Source of the DNA: Echinicola vietnamensis DSM 17526
Lineage (GTDB): Bacteria > Bacteroidota > Bacteroidia > Cytophagales > Cyclobacteriaceae
Length of the DNA: 64,000 bases
Direction: 5' to 3'
Assembly (NCBI RefSeq): GCF_000325705.1
Contig: NC_019904.1
Location: forward strand, 5,067,501-5,131,500
The translations under genes and the position numbers were made by a program. A model generated the notes under the pieces. It saw only the letters and a program-made list of their open reading frames with translations, was not told where the DNA came from and made no database searches. Below, piece after piece: positions 45,352 to 54,963 of this stretch (within the stretch, counting starts at the first letter, position 1; each line of letters starts with the position of its first letter).

Positions 45352-48300
45352 TCATTTAAAAAAGCCTGCATTCAGGATATACTGTCGTTCGGTAACCGCT
45401 CCCCTGTATTTTTTCTGAAATGCCGAAGGGGTCATACCGTATTGCTGGCTGAACTGTTTCCTGAAATATTTGAGGTCGTGCCAACCGGCACTTGAAACGG
45501 CCTCGTTCACCTGGGCATCGGTGGTGATCAGGGTAGTGGCGATCGCCCTTAACCTCACAAAGCGGATTATCTCGTTGACCGTTTTGCCGGTGGCCAATTT
45601 TACTTTCCTGTACAACATGGAATGGCTCATGCACATGTCGACGGCGAGCACCTGGATGGAAAACCCATCATTGTCCAGGTTTTCTTCGATTACCTTTACC
45701 ATTTTATCGATAAATTCCTTGTCTTCCTTGGACAGTTTCCTATCGGTGGGTTTCTTGGAAACCGATGTCAGCAGATGGCGCTGGACGGATTCCTGCTGCC
45801 TCAGTATCCCTTTTACCCTGGCCATGAGGTAATTTTTATCAAATGGTTTGGTAATGTAATCATCGGCCCCTACTTCAATGCCCTTGAGCTTTATGCTGTC
45901 CGAGGCACTGGCTGTCAAGAGCACCATTGGAATATAGCGATATTCCTCCCTGGATTTCAGCTCTTTGCACAGCTCCACACCGTTCATTCCTTTCATGACC
46001 ACATCTGAAATTATCAGGTCGATCTCTTGTCCTTCCACTATTTCAAGTGCCTGCTCTGCACTCTCTGCCAGCACTACTTGAAACTGTGTTTCGAAAATTC
46101 TCTTGATATATTGGCGGAGCTGGGGATTATCATCAACTGCCAGCACCCTTTTTTTGGCCGTCACGACTCCATCGGTAATCGTGGCCAGCCCGTCCCATGT
46201 TTCCGTTTTTTGGGGCATGTGGTTATTTTCAAAATCAAACAGTTCCTCCAGGAAGACCATTTGTTCCCCGACGTCCTCATGGACCAGACCGTCCGGGACA
46301 TGGGATTTCCCGGTAGGCAGGCCAATGGTAAACTTTGCCCCTCCCCATGTGCTGTCGGTAAGGTCAACGGATCCCTTGTGCTCTTCCACAAGCTTTTTCA
46401 CCAAATAGAGCCCAATTCCAAACCCCTTTGCCCCTGATTGGGAATTCCCCTGGTAGAAAAGGTCAAATATCCTTTCACGGTCCCCTTCTCCGATTCCCTT
46501 TCCGTTGTCTTCCACCGTTACCGTAAACCTATTGGAGGCATGCACGGCACTGACCAGGACCTTTCCCGTATGGGGCGGCACAAATTTCAGGGCGTTGGAT
46601 ACCAGGTTGAACACCGCAATTTCCAATTTCTGCCGGTCTGCAACAACTTCGAAGGAATCAAGCTCTGCGTGGAATTGATAAGAAATGTCCAAATCCTTGG
46701 CATGGTGGATAAAACAGCTAAACACCTCTTTACAAAGGCCAATAACATCCAGTTTTACCATTTTCACATTCCCCACTTCGGTCTGGACCTTCCTGAAGAG
46801 CAGCAGTTGGTCCACTAAGCTCAATAGTCTTTTCGAGTTTCTATAGACCACCTCTACGGCCCCCGCTTCAAGCTGTTTCCGTTCCCCGTACATCACCTCC
46901 TTTAACGGGTTGATGATCATGGTCAAAGGGGACCTGAACTCATGGGAGATATTGGTAAAGAAGTTCAACTTTTTTTCGTTGAGTTCCTTTTCCCGACGGG
47001 CCATTTCCCTTGAAAGGCTTACCTGGTACTTCAGTTTGTCCTGTTTTCTTTGGTAAAGGACCAATATCCCTGCCAATCCCCCAACGATGACACTATAGAG
47101 TCCATAGGCCCACCAGGTCCTGTACCAAGGTGGAAGGATGGAAATGGGGAGCGAAACCACCTGGGGACTCCATTCTCCCTGAGCATTGGTTGCCCTGACG
47201 TGGAAGGTATATTCCCCTTCCCTAAGCTTGGAATAATTGGCCATTCTGGAATTCTTGACAAAGTGCCATTTCTCGTCCCACCCTTCCATGTGGTATGCAT
47301 ATGCTATCTTTTCGGGATGGGCATACTCCAGGGCCAAAAAATCCAGGGAAACCATGGATTGGTCATATGGCAGTTCAAGCTTGTCAAGGGCAAATATGGT
47401 CTTCCCATCGGGATGCCCCGGTTGGTTGTTCACCCTAAGTTGGGTAAGGTGAATGTGGGGGAAGCTCCCTTCGCTTTTTTGGTGCAGGGGATCTATGAGG
47501 TTAAATCCCTTAATGCCACCAAAGGCCAATTTCCCATCATCGAGCCTTATTCCGGCGTTGTAATTGAACTGGTTGCTCTGCAGGCCGTCGGAGGCAAAAA
47601 AACTGGTGAATTTCTCTCCTTCCGGATCAAATTTTGCCAATCCTTTATAGGTGCTCATCCAAATTTTTCCATTTCGGTCCCCTACCATTTTCAGTACCGA
47701 ATTATTGGGCAGTCCCTCTTCCTGAAGGTAGGTCTTGGCTGTTCCCTGTCCACTGTCAAACCTCCAGATCCCACTGCCTTCTGTGGCCACCAGAAGGTCT
47801 TCCGGTCCTAGGGACATGATATCCCTGACAGGATAGCCTATGTCAATCACTTCATGGTCCTGCTCCACGGATAGGTCAAGCTTCACCAAATGGTCAAACG
47901 TCCCCACCCAGTAATCTCCATTATGGTCTTGGGCCATCGAGATGATCCCGTATATGCCCACGTCCACGAAGTCGAAGCGGTCCTTTTGTCCGTTGTACCG
48001 ATAAAGCCCTTCTCCATTTGATGTGGCTGCCCACAAATCACCTGACCGGTCCTTGAACAGGACCCAAATATACCAGTGGGCCATGCCCTCCGGATTGCTC
48101 AGGGTGTAGGGGACAAAGGCATCGGCCCGGCTGTCATACCTGCAAACGCCCCCACCATATGTAGCAAGCCACAGGTTGTTTTCCCTTTCCACGATGGCCG
48201 TTACAAAATCATTGGGAAGGGACCCAGGCTTTCCGCTCCGGTGTCGGTAGTTGGTGTACCTGTCACGTTTCCTGTCCCATATGCTCACCCCACCCCCGTC

Positions 48301-49434
48301 GGTACCGACCCAGAGGCTATCACCACTGGTCTGGCAGAAAGAAAGTATAAAATCGCTCGGCAGGCCATTTACCAAATTATCGGGGTTATGGACGGTAACG
48401 AACCGGTTTTGTTTCTTTTCAAGGATATTGACCCCTCCCCTTAGGGTGCCGACCCATTTCCTTCCCTGTCGGTCAAGGGCCAAGCCATATACGGCATTGC
48501 TGACCAAATCGGATGGAACGGTACCTTCTTTCAGAAAATAGGACTTTTCCGATCCCTTTTCCAGGACGAGCAACCCGTTTCCATCCGTGGCGACCCATAT
48601 CTGTCCGTCATCGGCGACGTTCATGATATCGGTAATCTTGTTTTTGGTGATTTGCGCCGGATACAAATACCAATCCTTCTGTTGAACATGGAAACGGGCC
48701 AGGCCATAGTCCGAACCGATCCAAATATTACCCTCGCTGTCCAACTCGATACAGTTGGCGCTTTTTATGTCCTTTAGCACCACCTTAAAGCAGCTGTCCT
48801 CCTCTTTCCTTACGGCCAGTCCATATCCCTGGATAAAGGCCCAAACGTTATGGTCCTTGTCAACGGCTGCTCCCTGGGCATGATAGTCATAATACCGTTT
48901 CCCTGCGTCCCACAAGGGAACCCTTGACAGGGGACCGCCATCAGCCCGTACCATCACTCCCTGTCCTGCCGTGGCCACTACGATTTTACCGTCCCTGCCG
49001 GTGATGTGGTTGATGTTGGCCGTTAGTTTATGCCTTCTTTTGGTTTTGGGATCCTCGTAATACCTTGCTTGGAACTTCCCCGTATGGTAATCATATACGC
49101 TGAGGCCTCTTTTGGTTCCCACCCATACCTCGTTCCTGTCGCCATAAATACTCACAATCCGGTTATGGACCAAGGATGACGTATCCCTGGGCTGATTCCT
49201 GAACACCAAAAAGTCATATCCGTCGTACCTGTTCAGGCCATCATAGGTACCGATCCATACGAACCCTTTCTTATCCTGGTAAATTGCCGTGACCGCATTA
49301 TTGGACAGGCCGCTCTCTATCCCAATATAATTCCGTTCATATCCTGTCAGCCTTTCCTGAGCATTGTCCTGTCCAAGGACCAATTGGATGGAGAGGCAGA
49401 ATATGAAAAGTAAAGGTATCCGGAAGAGCATCAT
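45352..49434 (-). CDS. Hybrid two-component system regulator (HTCS)
   Basis: A 1360-residue one-protein signalling system. After a signal peptide (LLFIFCLSIQLVLG) come two seven-bladed regulator propellers (about 30-710; repeats such as FVWIGTYDGLNRYD, LWVGTDGGGVSIWD), a Y_Y_Y domain (about 715-785), and one membrane helix (about 795-815). A histidine kinase follows, with the H-box NFFTNISHEFRSPLTMI and ATPase motifs NLVSNALKF, VEDNGKGIG and GFGIGLYLV. Then come a receiver with DLIISDVVMKGMNG, LLTASAS and ITKPFD, and an AraC-type DNA-binding domain to the end. Such proteins sense a specific oligosaccharide in the periplasm and switch on the adjacent operon. A -7-like TATGTTTG lies at 49479-49486 on its strand. 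Confidence 0.96.
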   Translation of the reverse strand: MMLFRIPLLFIFCLSIQLVLGQDNAQERLTGYERNYIGIESGLSNNAVTAIYQDKKGFVWIGTYDGLNRYDGYDFLVFRNQPRDTSSLVHNRIVSIYGDRNEVWVGTKRGLSVYDYHTGKFQARYYEDPKTKRRHKLTANINHITGRDGKIVVATAGQGVMVRADGGPLSRVPLWDAGKRYYDYHAQGAAVDKDHNVWAFIQGYGLAVRKEEDSCFKVVLKDIKSANCIELDSEGNIWIGSDYGLARFHVQQKDWYLYPAQITKNKITDIMNVADDGQIWVATDGNGLLVLEKGSEKSYFLKEGTVPSDLVSNAVYGLALDRQGRKWVGTLRGGVNILEKKQNRFVTVHNPDNLVNGLPSDFILSFCQTSGDSLWVGTDGGGVSIWDRKRDRYTNYRHRSGKPGSLPNDFVTAIVERENNLWLATYGGGVCRYDSRADAFVPYTLSNPEGMAHWYIWVLFKDRSGDLWAATSNGEGLYRYNGQKDRFDFVDVGIYGIISMAQDHNGDYWVGTFDHLVKLDLSVEQDHEVIDIGYPVRDIMSLGPEDLLVATEGSGIWRFDSGQGTAKTYLQEEGLPNNSVLKMVGDRNGKIWMSTYKGLAKFDPEGEKFTSFFASDGLQSNQFNYNAGIRLDDGKLAFGGIKGFNLIDPLHQKSEGSFPHIHLTQLRVNNQPGHPDGKTIFALDKLELPYDQSMVSLDFLALEYAHPEKIAYAYHMEGWDEKWHFVKNSRMANYSKLREGEYTFHVRATNAQGEWSPQVVSLPISILPPWYRTWWAYGLYSVIVGGLAGILVLYQRKQDKLKYQVSLSREMARREKELNEKKLNFFTNISHEFRSPLTMIINPLKEVMYGERKQLEAGAVEVVYRNSKRLLSLVDQLLLFRKVQTEVGNVKMVKLDVIGLCKEVFSCFIHHAKDLDISYQFHAELDSFEVVADRQKLEIAVFNLVSNALKFVPPHTGKVLVSAVHASNRFTVTVEDNGKGIGEGDRERIFDLFYQGNSQSGAKGFGIGLYLVKKLVEEHKGSVDLTDSTWGGAKFTIGLPTGKSHVPDGLVHEDVGEQMVFLEELFDFENNHMPQKTETWDGLATITDGVVTAKKRVLAVDDNPQLRQYIKRIFETQFQVVLAESAEQALEIVEGQEIDLIISDVVMKGMNGVELCKELKSREEYRYIPMVLLTASASDSIKLKGIEVGADDYITKPFDKNYLMARVKGILRQQESVQRHLLTSVSKKPTDRKLSKEDKEFIDKMVKVIEENLDNDGFSIQVLAVDMCMSHSMLYRKVKLATGKTVNEIIRFVRLRAIATTLITTDAQVNEAVSSAGWHDLKYFRKQFSQQYGMTPSAFQKKYRGAVTERQYILNAGFFK

Positions 49435-50089
49435 GTAGCAATTAGTTCTATAGGCAGACTGAAGTTATCAAACATCTACAAACATACAAAAGGAAACCTT
49501 CCAAATACCGGTCACCATTACCCATTTATTGCACAATATCACCCAATACCGGTATTAAAATTCAGAAACTACCTAAAGCACACTACCCATATCCTGCTTA
49601 AGCGGACTATTTGACCTACCCTCCTCCCGGTAGCAGTACAGATTTAGGACCGTTATATGGCCGAACATTAAAATAATCATTAACTTCCCATTGTCTTGAG
49701 GAATATGTCGGATAAATATCGATTCGGGTTGGTCACAAAACACCAATGTCATCGGGGAGTAGTCCCTATGGGCAAAAACGCTTATGTTTTGCCCCTGTAT
49801 TGGACATGGCAGGACCATCTCTTTTTTTTGTAGGGCCGTAAGGGTGTTTTAAGCATGATTCCGAAATCCGTAAAACTTATTTTATTTGAAATATTGCCTC
49901 CTGCCGGAAGGCAGGCAATATTTCTGTATTCCTGTAGCAAGGCCTTTATTCCGTTGCTCTCCCTTAGGGCATAAGGGAGAGCCTGTTTCCGACCGATCAT
50001 TTCTTTTCCCCTATCCATGGGATGGGGCAATTCGACATTGCACGCTTTTGATGTCCTGTAGAAAGCGCTGGAAGCATACATTTCAAATT
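49435..50089. other. Divergent intergenic region with two strong hairpins
   Basis: Two minus frames here (49573-49818 and 49782-50081) lack family features and are not called. The gap lies between the leftward HTCS gene and the rightward Gre-like gene. Two hairpins occur in tandem. AAATATTGCC...TGCC at 49889-49905 pairs with GGCAGGCAATATTT at 49910-49923. A perfect 11-bp stem is made by GCTCTCCCTTA (49956-49966) and TAAGGGAGAGC (49972-49982) with a five-base loop. They could form the structured leader of the Gre-like gene's transcript or a small RNA. Confidence 0.45.
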
Positions 50090-50473
50090 ATGATTTTGAT
50101 GAAACCATTAGTTAAGAAATCAGACTATCACTCCATAAAAAAAATATTGACGGCTACAGTCTCCCTGGGATATCAAAAGGACGCACTCTTATTGGAAAGG
50201 GAGTTGAGGAACTGCGAAATCGTGGCCGATCATTTGGTCAATGACCTTGTCGTAAGACTGGGGTCCACTGTAACGGTATTGGATACCGGACAGGGCAAGA
50301 ACATCCGTGTCACCCTTGTTCCACCTCAGGATTCCAATGTGACCGCCGGTCATATTTCGATAATGGCCCCACTTGCGGTGGCCTTGTTGGGATTCCAAGA
50401 GGGCCATGAATTTTCATGGACCCTGCCCTCAGGCGAAAGGAGGTTAAGGATATTAAAGGTACAACAGCCTTAA
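50090..50473 (+). CDS. GreA/GreB C-terminal-like (Rnk-type) protein
   Basis: A protein of about 127 residues. After a short helical start (MILMKPLVKKSDYHSIKKIL) and an N-terminal helix pair (YQKDALLLERELRNCEIV) it shows the GreA/GreB C-terminal FKBP-like fold: VRLGSTVTVLDTGQGKNIRVTLVPPQDSNVTAGHISIMAPLAVALLGFQEGHEFSWTLPSGERRLRILKV. Such proteins bind RNA polymerase through this domain; the Rnk class lacks the long coiled coil that reaches the active site. A longer frame runs back to 49886, but that region is hairpin DNA and I place the start at 50090 (or at the ATG at 50099). It is not obviously linked to its neighbours. Confidence 0.85.
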   Translation: MILMKPLVKKSDYHSIKKILTATVSLGYQKDALLLERELRNCEIVADHLVNDLVVRLGSTVTVLDTGQGKNIRVTLVPPQDSNVTAGHISIMAPLAVALLGFQEGHEFSWTLPSGERRLRILKVQQP

Positions 50474-50680
50474 ACGATCCATTGGGTTTTACGCCCCTCG
50501 ACACTTAAGCCTGTGCCCAATAACAGGGGATTTCCCTTGCTATTGGGCACAGCACTCCTATCAGCTAATCCACGGCTTTTGGGACCTTTCCGGACCATTG
50601 TCAGAAAGTCGATGGGGGATCCGGTGGGACAAAACCTTTTAGGGCCCTTTTCCGTTTGGAATTCCATTAACCCTTTTGAC

Positions 50681-51106
50681 ATGGCAAATACCGCGGACTT
50701 TACCGATCTTAAAATAAACATGGTGGGCGAACTGATCGGGCTTGTAGGGACCACCGAAGACATTGGCGAAAAGCCCGGGATCATCGCAACACTGGTCAGG
50801 AATTTCAGGGACGATAGGATCTTTCCCTTTTTATGTGAATTGCTCCTGGACAGGGACCATGTGGAAATCCATACCTTCCTGGTCGGAGCCTGTTCGGAAT
50901 ATTCCCTGGAAACCTGCCGTGAAAAAATGTCCTTTTTTCTGGACCTACTGGCAAACGGGTCGTACGAAGCTTCTATGGCAGCTGCCGGTCTTTTACTCCA
51001 TATCATGGAAACCTACAAACTGGACCGGGAGACCTTGGACCGGCTAAACGATGAAATATCGCGGCACGTGGGTCCACATCACGATGGACAGGTTCCTACG
51101 GCATGA
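50681..51106 (+). CDS. Hypothetical helical protein
   Basis: About 141 residues from the ATG at 50681 (ANTADFTDLKINMVGELIGLVG to the end HHDGQVPTA). The composition is helical, with amphipathic stretches such as IFPFLCELLLDRDHVEIHTFLVG and ASMAAAGLLLHIMETY, consistent with a HEAT-like helical bundle. I do not recognise the family. The longer frame from 50513 begins with a stretch unlike protein, so the internal start is preferred; MNxV starts further in are possible. It follows the Gre-like gene by about 200 bp in the same direction. Confidence 0.5.
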   Translation: MANTADFTDLKINMVGELIGLVGTTEDIGEKPGIIATLVRNFRDDRIFPFLCELLLDRDHVEIHTFLVGACSEYSLETCREKMSFFLDLLANGSYEASMAAAGLLLHIMETYKLDRETLDRLNDEISRHVGPHHDGQVPTA

Positions 51107-52724
51107 CCTGAAGCCCCTGTGGTCAAGGGTGATCAGGCAGGCATATGCGCCATGTCCGATGCCACATTCGGGCTTCATTCCGGCGACCTGACAAACCGTA
51201 CACATCCCGATTCGGCATAGGGCCAATTGAACCTTCTAGGCGGTTTCATCCACGCCATGGCCCCCAGTATCCCCACACCCGGAAAACATGGAAATGACCT
51301 GAACACAAATGGCGGACTGAAGCTGGACTTCCCTTGGCAAAGGCAGCTCAACCTTCCCCTCAACGACCCTGCGGGATTCGAGGAAACGGTCTACTTACCG
51401 ACAATTCAATGCCAGGATCGCATCGCTCAATTCTCAGGAAATAGTCCTGGACGAGCACTCTCAAGGTACTAAAGGAATAGCTGCAAATGGTCCTGAAGGA
51501 AACTCCCCAGGATTGGACGACCATCACCTTCCGACCTTTGTTCGAACCTCACGGTATGGATTTGGTCCTACAGGAGCATGACCATGCCTATGGACGTGGA
51601 GGACAACAATTCCTTTTCAGATAAGGCGGCATTGGCCATTGAGGTTGGTTGTACACTTGGGCACCAAGCAGTGGACCGGGAGGAAGATTTCTTGGAACAA
51701 TGGCAAGTGTCATGGTTCATTTTGATCCCACAAGGGCATTGAATTCCATCATTTCCAGAAAAAGGAAAGCAAATAATTGGCTTCAACCGTTACCGGTTTC
51801 CTTTACCGTGGATCTTGCGGGTTCAGGGACCTGTCTTTCATAAATACAGAACAACGACCTGGAATCAAAACGGAAAACCTCCCCCCTAAACGGCAACGGG
51901 CAATCTTCAGGGGCATGCGGCGCTATTTCGGTCAACAAACCGGGTGTTGGGAAAGGAAGTGTGACGGAAAGAACTTCGGGCAACCTGAAACAACCGATAT
52001 CATTTCCCACATGATCGCCCCCCTTCTGCAATTGGCGGTTGCCATATACCCGTTCGAGCAAATAAATATACTCCCCTGCCCTGTCCAGCCAGTCCTTCAG
52101 GACAGGCCTATAATGGCGCGACCCGTCCACATAAAGACAGATCAGGAACCGGCCATTGGATCGAAATAGTTTTTTCCGTATGATCCCAACGGCCAAATGA
52201 TCAGTTTTCCTGTCCGGAAAGCATCTGACCAGCTCCCGTAAGGACCCGTCCCATAAAATAAGGTGAAGTTTGGTATTGTTTTCCGTTTCGGCAATAAACA
52301 TCAGTGGCTCAACATTGGTTATGTGTGCATTTAATTGACAGGGGATGATTATAGAACTGGCAAACACAAAATCAGGCCAATACTTTGTAAAAAAATTGAT
52401 CGATACTCCATCGAAAACTCCCAATGGATATGACAACAAATTCCACGACAGCCCTGCCCGGGCGTACCAGGTCATTTTATCCATACCAGATAAAATAGCT
52501 GATGTACGCGTCCAACCCTTGAAGAGAAGAACTGCTCATCCTTGAAGCGCCGGAGAACCATTCCCGTTTCCATCCTGGCCACACTTCCTTCAACCCCATT
52601 CATTATACCTCAATAAATTACGGACCTATAATAGCATTAACAAGGAATAATTTTCTCCTTTATTTTTAGGATTACCACTACTTCTTCCAATCTTTCCGGG
52701 GTAAATTACAAACTATTATTCATT
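51107..52724. other. Gene-poor stretch
   Basis: About 1.6 kb with no gene I can support well. A 233-residue minus frame at 51783-52484 (starting MDKMTWYARAGLSWNLLSYP) is the longest, but it has no recognised domain and overlaps plus-strand frames of similar quality. It could be an orphan gene or chance. The composition changes to AT-rich from about 52600 towards the small-gene block. Confidence 0.35.
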
Positions 52725-53061
52725 TCAATTTCTAAACCTTTCAAACCAATCAAACACCGTAATAGTCTCCACTTTTGATTTTTCATTCAAATCGAAAAAA
52801 TCATGTCCCACTTCGTTCTTGGCATAGTTGGATTTACTTTTTCAACTCAAAATCCATCCAATGATCGTAATAAACAAATCGTTTAATTTCGGTAAAACCT
52901 GCTCTCCCCAGAATCCGATTCAGCCTGGCCCTACTTTAGCTTATTGTCAATGGCCACCTTCATCAAGATCCATATTTTATATGACTTGACCACCAATGGT
53001 TTGGCACAAACCGTTTTTCCAGCAATTCAGCTTTTTCCCAGCCATCCCCTACGGGTTTCAT
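52725..53061 (-). pseudogene. Decayed gene of unknown family
   Basis: On the minus strand an ATG at 53061 follows a strong ribosome-binding site (AAGGGAGG). It begins MKPVGDGWEKAELLEKRF, then runs into a stop after 32 codons. Further along, different frames give ARLNRILGRAGFTEIKRFVYY, then AKNEVGHDFFDLNEKSKVET and VFDWFERFRN followed by a stop. The protein-like quality of each piece and the need for at least two frameshifts suggest an inactivated gene. I do not recognise the family. Its codon use and AT content are like those of the small-gene block to its right. Confidence 0.4.
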
Positions 53062-53112
53062 TGTTGTCCTCCCTTCTTTGAGAAAGTCAAATTACGACCA
53101 TTCCATGGCCGG

Positions 53113-53616
53113 CTATTCAGTATTTGACAAAAGTCCATCCAAGTTTGACAATGCCATTTCATAGCCTTCTTTAAAACCCATTTCGATCATATTGTCAAGA
53201 TCAGTAATGCTCCCGTGCCGAAGCGTGGTAGCCACTGTGGTGGTTCCGTTATCTTCTGTAAAAACGATTGTCCAAAAAGAATTTGGTTTTCCGGAAGTAT
53301 CATTGCCCTCTTCATCACAAAAGGCGTCCAGCCAGGAAATGGATTTTAACGGTTTAATAATCTTGTAATCCGCCTTACACCAGTCCTTTTTATTTTCAGG
53401 ACTTACCATCGCATAAAGCCACCGTCCACCTTCTTTAAAATCCAGCGATTTGGTCTCAATATGATAGGGTTTGGGTGCCCACCATTTGTCGAGCAGTTCC
53501 GGATCGCTCCAGGCCTGCCATACTTTTTTAAGATCGGCATCGAACTTACGTTTGATATGAATACTATTGTTTGCCCTGTTAACCGAAAGGTCCAATGAAG
53601 CATGGTTATTCATCAT
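53113..53616 (-). CDS. SRPBCC (AHSA1-like) protein, cassette 1
   Basis: A 167-residue START-like helix-grip protein of the activator-of-Hsp90-ATPase-1-like family. It shows [58 protein letters not shown], then [14 protein letters not shown] and a C-terminal helix [21 protein letters not shown]. The fold binds hydrophobic ligands in a deep cavity; the natural ligand is unknown. The start overlaps the end of the ArsR gene by 11 bp, so translation is coupled. Its closest relative in the window is the N-terminal half of the fusion protein at 59087-60049. Confidence 0.92.
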   Translation of the reverse strand: MMNNHASLDLSVNRANNSIHIKRKFDADLKKVWQAWSDPELLDKWWAPKPYHIETKSLDFKEGGRWLYAMVSPENKKDWCKADYKIIKPLKSISWLDAFCDEEGNDTSGKPNSFWTIVFTEDNGTTTVATTLRHGSITDLDNMIEMGFKEGYEMALSNLDGLLSNTE

Positions 53617-53929
53617 TATTCTTTTTTATGGTTGCTAATACATCGTCCAATTGATTGAACCTGGTTTCCCAAATTTTTCGAAATTGTTCTAACCACTGGT
53701 CGATCTCTTTCATTTTTTCTACCTCAAGTTCATAGAAGACCTCCCGTCCTGAATGTTCTTTTTTCACCACTTCACACTCCTGCAAAATCCGTAAATGTTT
53801 CGATACGGCCTGCCTGGAGACATCAAAATGCTCGGCAATGGCGTTGGGCGTAAGTGCCTGAATGGCTATCAGGACTATTATTGCCCTTCGGGTAGGATCG
53901 GCTATGGCCTGAAATATATCTCTTCTCAT
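53606..53929 (-). CDS. ArsR-type winged-helix repressor, cassette 1
   Basis: A 107-residue protein starting [21 protein letters not shown]. The recognition helix is in [21 protein letters not shown], and the wing [20 protein letters not shown] follows, the usual ArsR layout. No metal-site cysteines are present, so it should sense something other than a metal, possibly the ligand of the SRPBCC partner. It lies first in the cassette, directly downstream of a predicted promoter with two 16-bp repeats, and probably represses its own operon. Related repressors head cassettes 2 and 3. Confidence 0.93.
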   Translation of the reverse strand: MRRDIFQAIADPTRRAIIVLIAIQALTPNAIAEHFDVSRQAVSKHLRILQECEVVKKEHSGREVFYELEVEKMKEIDQWLEQFRKIWETRFNQLDDVLATIKKNNDE

Positions 53930-53942
53930 CCCACTACTTTAA

Positions 53943-53989
53943 GAAACCTTTTGGTTGCAAATACATACGCAACCTTTCGGTTTCACAAA
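53943..53989 (-). promoter_or_regulatory. Promoter and operator of ArsR cassette 1
   Basis: Two 16-bp sites, GAAACCTTTTGGTTGC (53943-53958) and GCAACCTTTCGGTTTC (53969-53984), are separated by 10 bp and are complementary to each other at their ends. On the minus strand TTTG (53986-53989), a 20-bp spacer and TGTATTTG (53958-53965) fit the Bacteroidota -33/-7 promoter with one change. The sites overlap both elements, as expected for repression. Confidence 0.72.
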
Positions 53990-54111
53990 TATTCGCCGAT
54001 AATTTTCCGACCGATCCATACCATAGGATTTAAAAATTGGATGGTAAAAGCTGGCCAGGAATTTGAAACGGGAATCGGTCCCCTTATGTACGGTAGGGCA
54101 ATCAATACCTT

Positions 54112-54339
54112 TTAATCATCAATTAGCTCAATTTGGACTTCTTTCTCATTTCCAAAAGCGATAACCCCTGATACATCAATTTCCCCACGGCTTTCCACGC
54201 GCAACACCTTATCACCATCTTCCAAGTCAATATTGATAAGGTAATCTGAATACATCAGATTTAGCTCAGATACTATTGTACGGGCTAAGTGTTCATCGCA
54301 AATGTTTGTTTTAAAAATTTCGACCATCGATGGTGTCAC
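54112..54339 (-). CDS. Small HMA-like protein without cysteines
   Basis: A 75-residue protein, more likely starting at the Met before VEIFKTNICDEHLARTIVSELNLM. The order strand-helix-strand-strand-helix-strand with NIDLEDGDKVLRVESRGEIDVSGVIAFG resembles the ferredoxin-like heavy-metal-associated fold, but no CxxC is present. It is the last gene of cassette 2 and a clear paralogue of the protein at 57426, which closes cassette 3. Its role is unknown; the shared LEDxDxxLRVExR block is the best diagnostic. Confidence 0.75.
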   Translation of the reverse strand: MTPSMVEIFKTNICDEHLARTIVSELNLMYSDYLINIDLEDGDKVLRVESRGEIDVSGVIAFGNEKEVQIELIDD

Positions 54340-54363
54340 AATTAAAATAAATTTGAAATTGGG

Positions 54364-54963
54364 TTATCGCTCGTTATATCCTTTTCCTTCTAATATTTTA
54401 GAAAAGGTCTTTTCAATTCTTGAAAACCGGGTTTTCGATTGTTTGGCCTGAGAGAGGTAGAATAAATAACCTCTTTGTCTCCCAGGTGTTAGGTTGTAAA
54501 AAGCAGTTTCTAATTCAGGATAATTTTTAAAAGCCTCTTCAAGTTCAGTAGGCACTTCATATTCCGAAGTCTTTTTCCACTCCACCTTTAAGCCTGACTT
54601 TTCGGCTTCTATGGTTTCAAAAACATAAGTCTTGACAACGGATTTTAAATCGATGATTTCCTTGGCGCTCGTAAACCGTATTTGACGTGCCGATTGTACA
54701 TTTTCAGTTTGTTGGACCAAAATATTTTCGGTATCATCCAGCAAAACCCCTTTATGGAAAAGCAAGGCACAATAGTCTTTGAAGCCGTGTATGAGCACGA
54801 TATTTTTACCGTTGTGGGTGTAACAGGGATGCATCCATTTAAAATCTTCTTCAAGCCCACATTCCAAACAGACCTCTCGCAACAAGAGGGTCTCTTCTTT
54901 CCAGTTTTTTATCTTTTCTATGTATTGGTCAACTTTTTCCATCCAAGAATTATTTAATTTCAC
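54364..54963 (-). CDS. YdeI/OmpD-associated family protein
   Basis: A 199-residue protein. The first half is a DUF1801-like fold (MEKVDQYIEKIKNWKEETLLLREVCLECGLEEDFKWMHPCYTHNGKNIVLIHGFKDYCALLFHKGVLLDD). The C-terminal segment ELEEAFKNYPELETAFYNLTPGRQRGYLFYLSQAKQSKTRFSRIEK is the OmdA/YdeI signature. Relatives are linked to bacteriocin or peptide tolerance by annotation, without a known reaction. It overlaps the next gene upstream by 4 bp, in cassette 2. Confidence 0.9.
   Translation of the reverse strand: MKLNNSWMEKVDQYIEKIKNWKEETLLLREVCLECGLEEDFKWMHPCYTHNGKNIVLIHGFKDYCALLFHKGVLLDDTENILVQQTENVQSARQIRFTSAKEIIDLKSVVKTYVFETIEAEKSGLKVEWKKTSEYEVPTELEEAFKNYPELETAFYNLTPGRQRGYLFYLSQAKQSKTRFSRIEKTFSKILEGKGYNER

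Noticed and set aside
49573..50081. Two overlapping minus-strand frames of 81 and 99 codons
   Set aside because: They overlap in different phases and cover the hairpin region; neither looks like a protein.
49886..50089. 68-codon N-terminal extension of the Gre-like protein
   Set aside because: The extension translates the two hairpins and has no similarity to the family, which starts near the Met at 50090 or 50099.
50513..50680. N-terminal extension of the helical hypothetical protein
   Set aside because: Proline- and glycine-rich stretch unlike the rest; a good internal ATG at 50681 precedes the helical part.
51783..52484. Minus-strand frame of 233 codons
   Set aside because: Length alone is suggestive, but no domain, start signal or neighbour context supports it. 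Kept only as a remark in the gap entry.
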